Of a stretch of DNA of 5,943 nucleotides, positions 4,881 through 5,943 are shown piece after piece; the first letter of the stretch is position 1, and every line of letters starts with the position of its first letter. Below the pieces are notes generated by a model, which saw only the letters and a program-made list of their open reading frames with translations, did not search any database and was not told the origin of the DNA. Source of the stretch: Sphingomonadales bacterium UBA1936 (lineage in GTDB: Bacteria > Pseudomonadota > Alphaproteobacteria > Sphingomonadales > Sphingomonadaceae). The stretch lies in assembly GCA_002336985.1 (NCBI GenBank), contig DDFE01000121.1, positions 2,916-8,858 of the forward strand. The letters run 5' to 3'. Both the position numbers and the translations under genes were made by a program.

Positions 4881-5943
4881 TGAATAATGCAACCGTAACG
4901 ACCGATCCGCAGATCGCGGACCGGATCAGCCAGATCATGACCGATAACTGGAACTGGATGGTCAACCATTCGACCCAGATCATCATTGCGTCGGTGATGG
5001 GCGCGATCATCTTCTTGATCCTGCTGGGCCTCAAATGGTTCGGCAAACGTCTGGCTTCGGCGGAAACCGAAACGAGCCATTGGCAGACGGTGATCGGCAA
5101 AGCGCTTTCGCGCACACGCCTGTGGTTCATGATCGCGGTCGTGGCGCATGTCGTTGCGAATTACGCGCACGCCCCGACGGATCTAGCGACGACGGTCAAG
5201 TTCCTGTTCGTCATCGCGACGACGCTGCAGGCAGCGGTCTTCATTCGCGCAATCATCCTGGGCGTCATCGAGTTACGCGCGCACGGGCACGACGAACATG
5301 CGGCATTGGCGAGCGCGATGGGCATCATCCGCCTGCTTGTAACGGTTGTGCTGTTCGCGATCGCCGCGATCCTGATCCTGTCGAACCTGGGCGTGAACGT
5401 GACCGGTCTTATCGCGGGTCTTGGCGTCGGCGGCATCGCCATCGGCCTTGCCGCGCAAGGCATCTTCGCCGACCTGTTCGCCGCACTGGCGATCCTGTTC
5501 GATCGTCCGTTCGGCAAAGGCGATTCGATCAAGTACGACAATACTTCTGGGACGGTCGAAGACATCGGCCTGAAGTCCACCCGCATCCGCGCCCTGACCG
5601 GCGAGCAGATCATCATCGCCAACAAGCAACTGCTGGATAAGGAAATCCATAATCTCGCACGACTGCGTTACCGGCGGATCGTCTCGACGTTCGGCGTCAT
5701 CTACCAGGTACCGCCCGACACTCTGAAACACATTCCGGAGATGATCGCGGAAGTCGTCGGCCAGTGCTCTCCCGCAAAGCTCATCCGTTGCGGCATGACC
5801 GGATTCGGTGCGTCGAGCCTGGATTTCGAACTACAATATGACGTGCATTCGGAGGACTATAATGTCGTCTTCGCAACGCGGCATGCGGTCAATATCGCAA
5901 TTCTCCGCCTGTTCGCGAAAGAGGGCATCGAGTTTGCCTATCC
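4880..5943 (+). CDS. MscS-family mechanosensitive ion channel (C-terminus beyond the window)
   Basis: The ATG at 4880-4882 shares its A with the TGA stop of topoisomerase IB (TGATG), so translation is coupled. The frame is open for 354 codons to the right edge, and the end is missing. Five probable membrane helices are seen at about residues 33-53, 81-97, 107-130, 148-168 and 173-207. The last is the pore-lining TM3 with the Gly/Ala packing pattern (GLIAGLGVGGIAIGLAAQG, 176-194), followed by the beta-domain hallmark FDRPFGKGDSI (207-217), GTVEDIGLKSTRIR (224-237) and IIIANKQL (244-251). The rest (260-354) matches the cytoplasmic alpha/beta vestibule. Such channels open under membrane tension and release solutes during hypo-osmotic shock. 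It has two more predicted N-terminal helices than E. coli MscS (which has three). I see no independent ribosome binding site at good spacing (AAGGA is 18 nt away), which fits coupling to the gene before it. Confidence 0.93.
   Translation, partial: MNNATVTTDPQIADRISQIMTDNWNWMVNHSTQIIIASVMGAIIFLILLGLKWFGKRLASAETETSHWQTVIGKALSRTRLWFMIAVVAHVVANYAHAPTDLATTVKFLFVIATTLQAAVFIRAIILGVIELRAHGHDEHAALASAMGIIRLLVTVVLFAIAAILILSNLGVNVTGLIAGLGVGGIAIGLAAQGIFADLFAALAILFDRPFGKGDSIKYDNTSGTVEDIGLKSTRIRALTGEQIIIANKQLLDKEIHNLARLRYRRIVSTFGVIYQVPPDTLKHIPEMIAEVVGQCSPAKLIRCGMTGFGASSLDFELQYDVHSEDYNVVFATRHAVNIAILRLFAKEGIEFAY

Noticed and set aside
3618..4892. Minus-strand ORF of 424 codons opposite topoisomerase IB
   Set aside because: The opposite strand encodes an enzyme with all active-site motifs; this ORF is an open antisense frame expected in GC-rich DNA and has no recognisable motif.
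1..5943. Mobile elements, CRISPR repeats, tRNA or rRNA genes, defence-system genes
   Set aside because: No direct repeats, transposase or integrase motifs, RNA-gene sequences or nuclease/toxin-like proteins were found in either strand.

Overview
The window reads as chromosomal DNA of a GC-rich alphaproteobacterium, most likely a sphingomonad (Sphingomonadales). The basis is family resemblance and codon use (strong G/C third positions), not a database match. There are no RNA genes, insertion sequences, CRISPR repeats or phage genes. Coding density is very high: seven genes, with only two gaps over 20 bp, both between divergently transcribed genes.

Left half (1-3245): an exopolysaccharide / exosortase-A-associated module in two divergent arms. 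The minus arm holds a GT4 glycosyltransferase (481-1680) of the PEP-CTERM/XrtA-associated type, followed after 12 bp by a membrane protein with two predicted helices (468 to beyond the left edge). The plus arm starts after an 86-bp gap. It holds a 46-codon membrane-peptide gene (1767-1907) whose stop codon directly abuts the GTG start of a Wzy/WaaL-like O-antigen-ligase-family protein (1908-3245), the putative 'O-glycosylation ligase, exosortase A-associated'. Together they suggest synthesis and polymerisation or transfer of a surface glycan. The exosortase and the other EPS genes are not in this window.

Right half (3242-5943): a cysteine-rich CxxCxxCC (YkgJ-like) protein on the minus strand converges with the ligase, and their stop codons overlap by 4 bp. 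It diverges from a bacterial poxvirus-type DNA topoisomerase IB (3891-4880), which overlaps by one base (TGATG) the start of an MscS-family mechanosensitive channel running off the right edge. The 82-bp gap between the YkgJ-like and topoisomerase genes carries a perfect inverted repeat. A second one has the YkgJ-like gene's start codon in its loop.

I found no convincing evidence of a wholly new system. The points most worth a second look are the small gene locked to the ligase, the paired dyads at the ykgJ-like/topoisomerase divergent start region, and the topoisomerase-MscS coupling.
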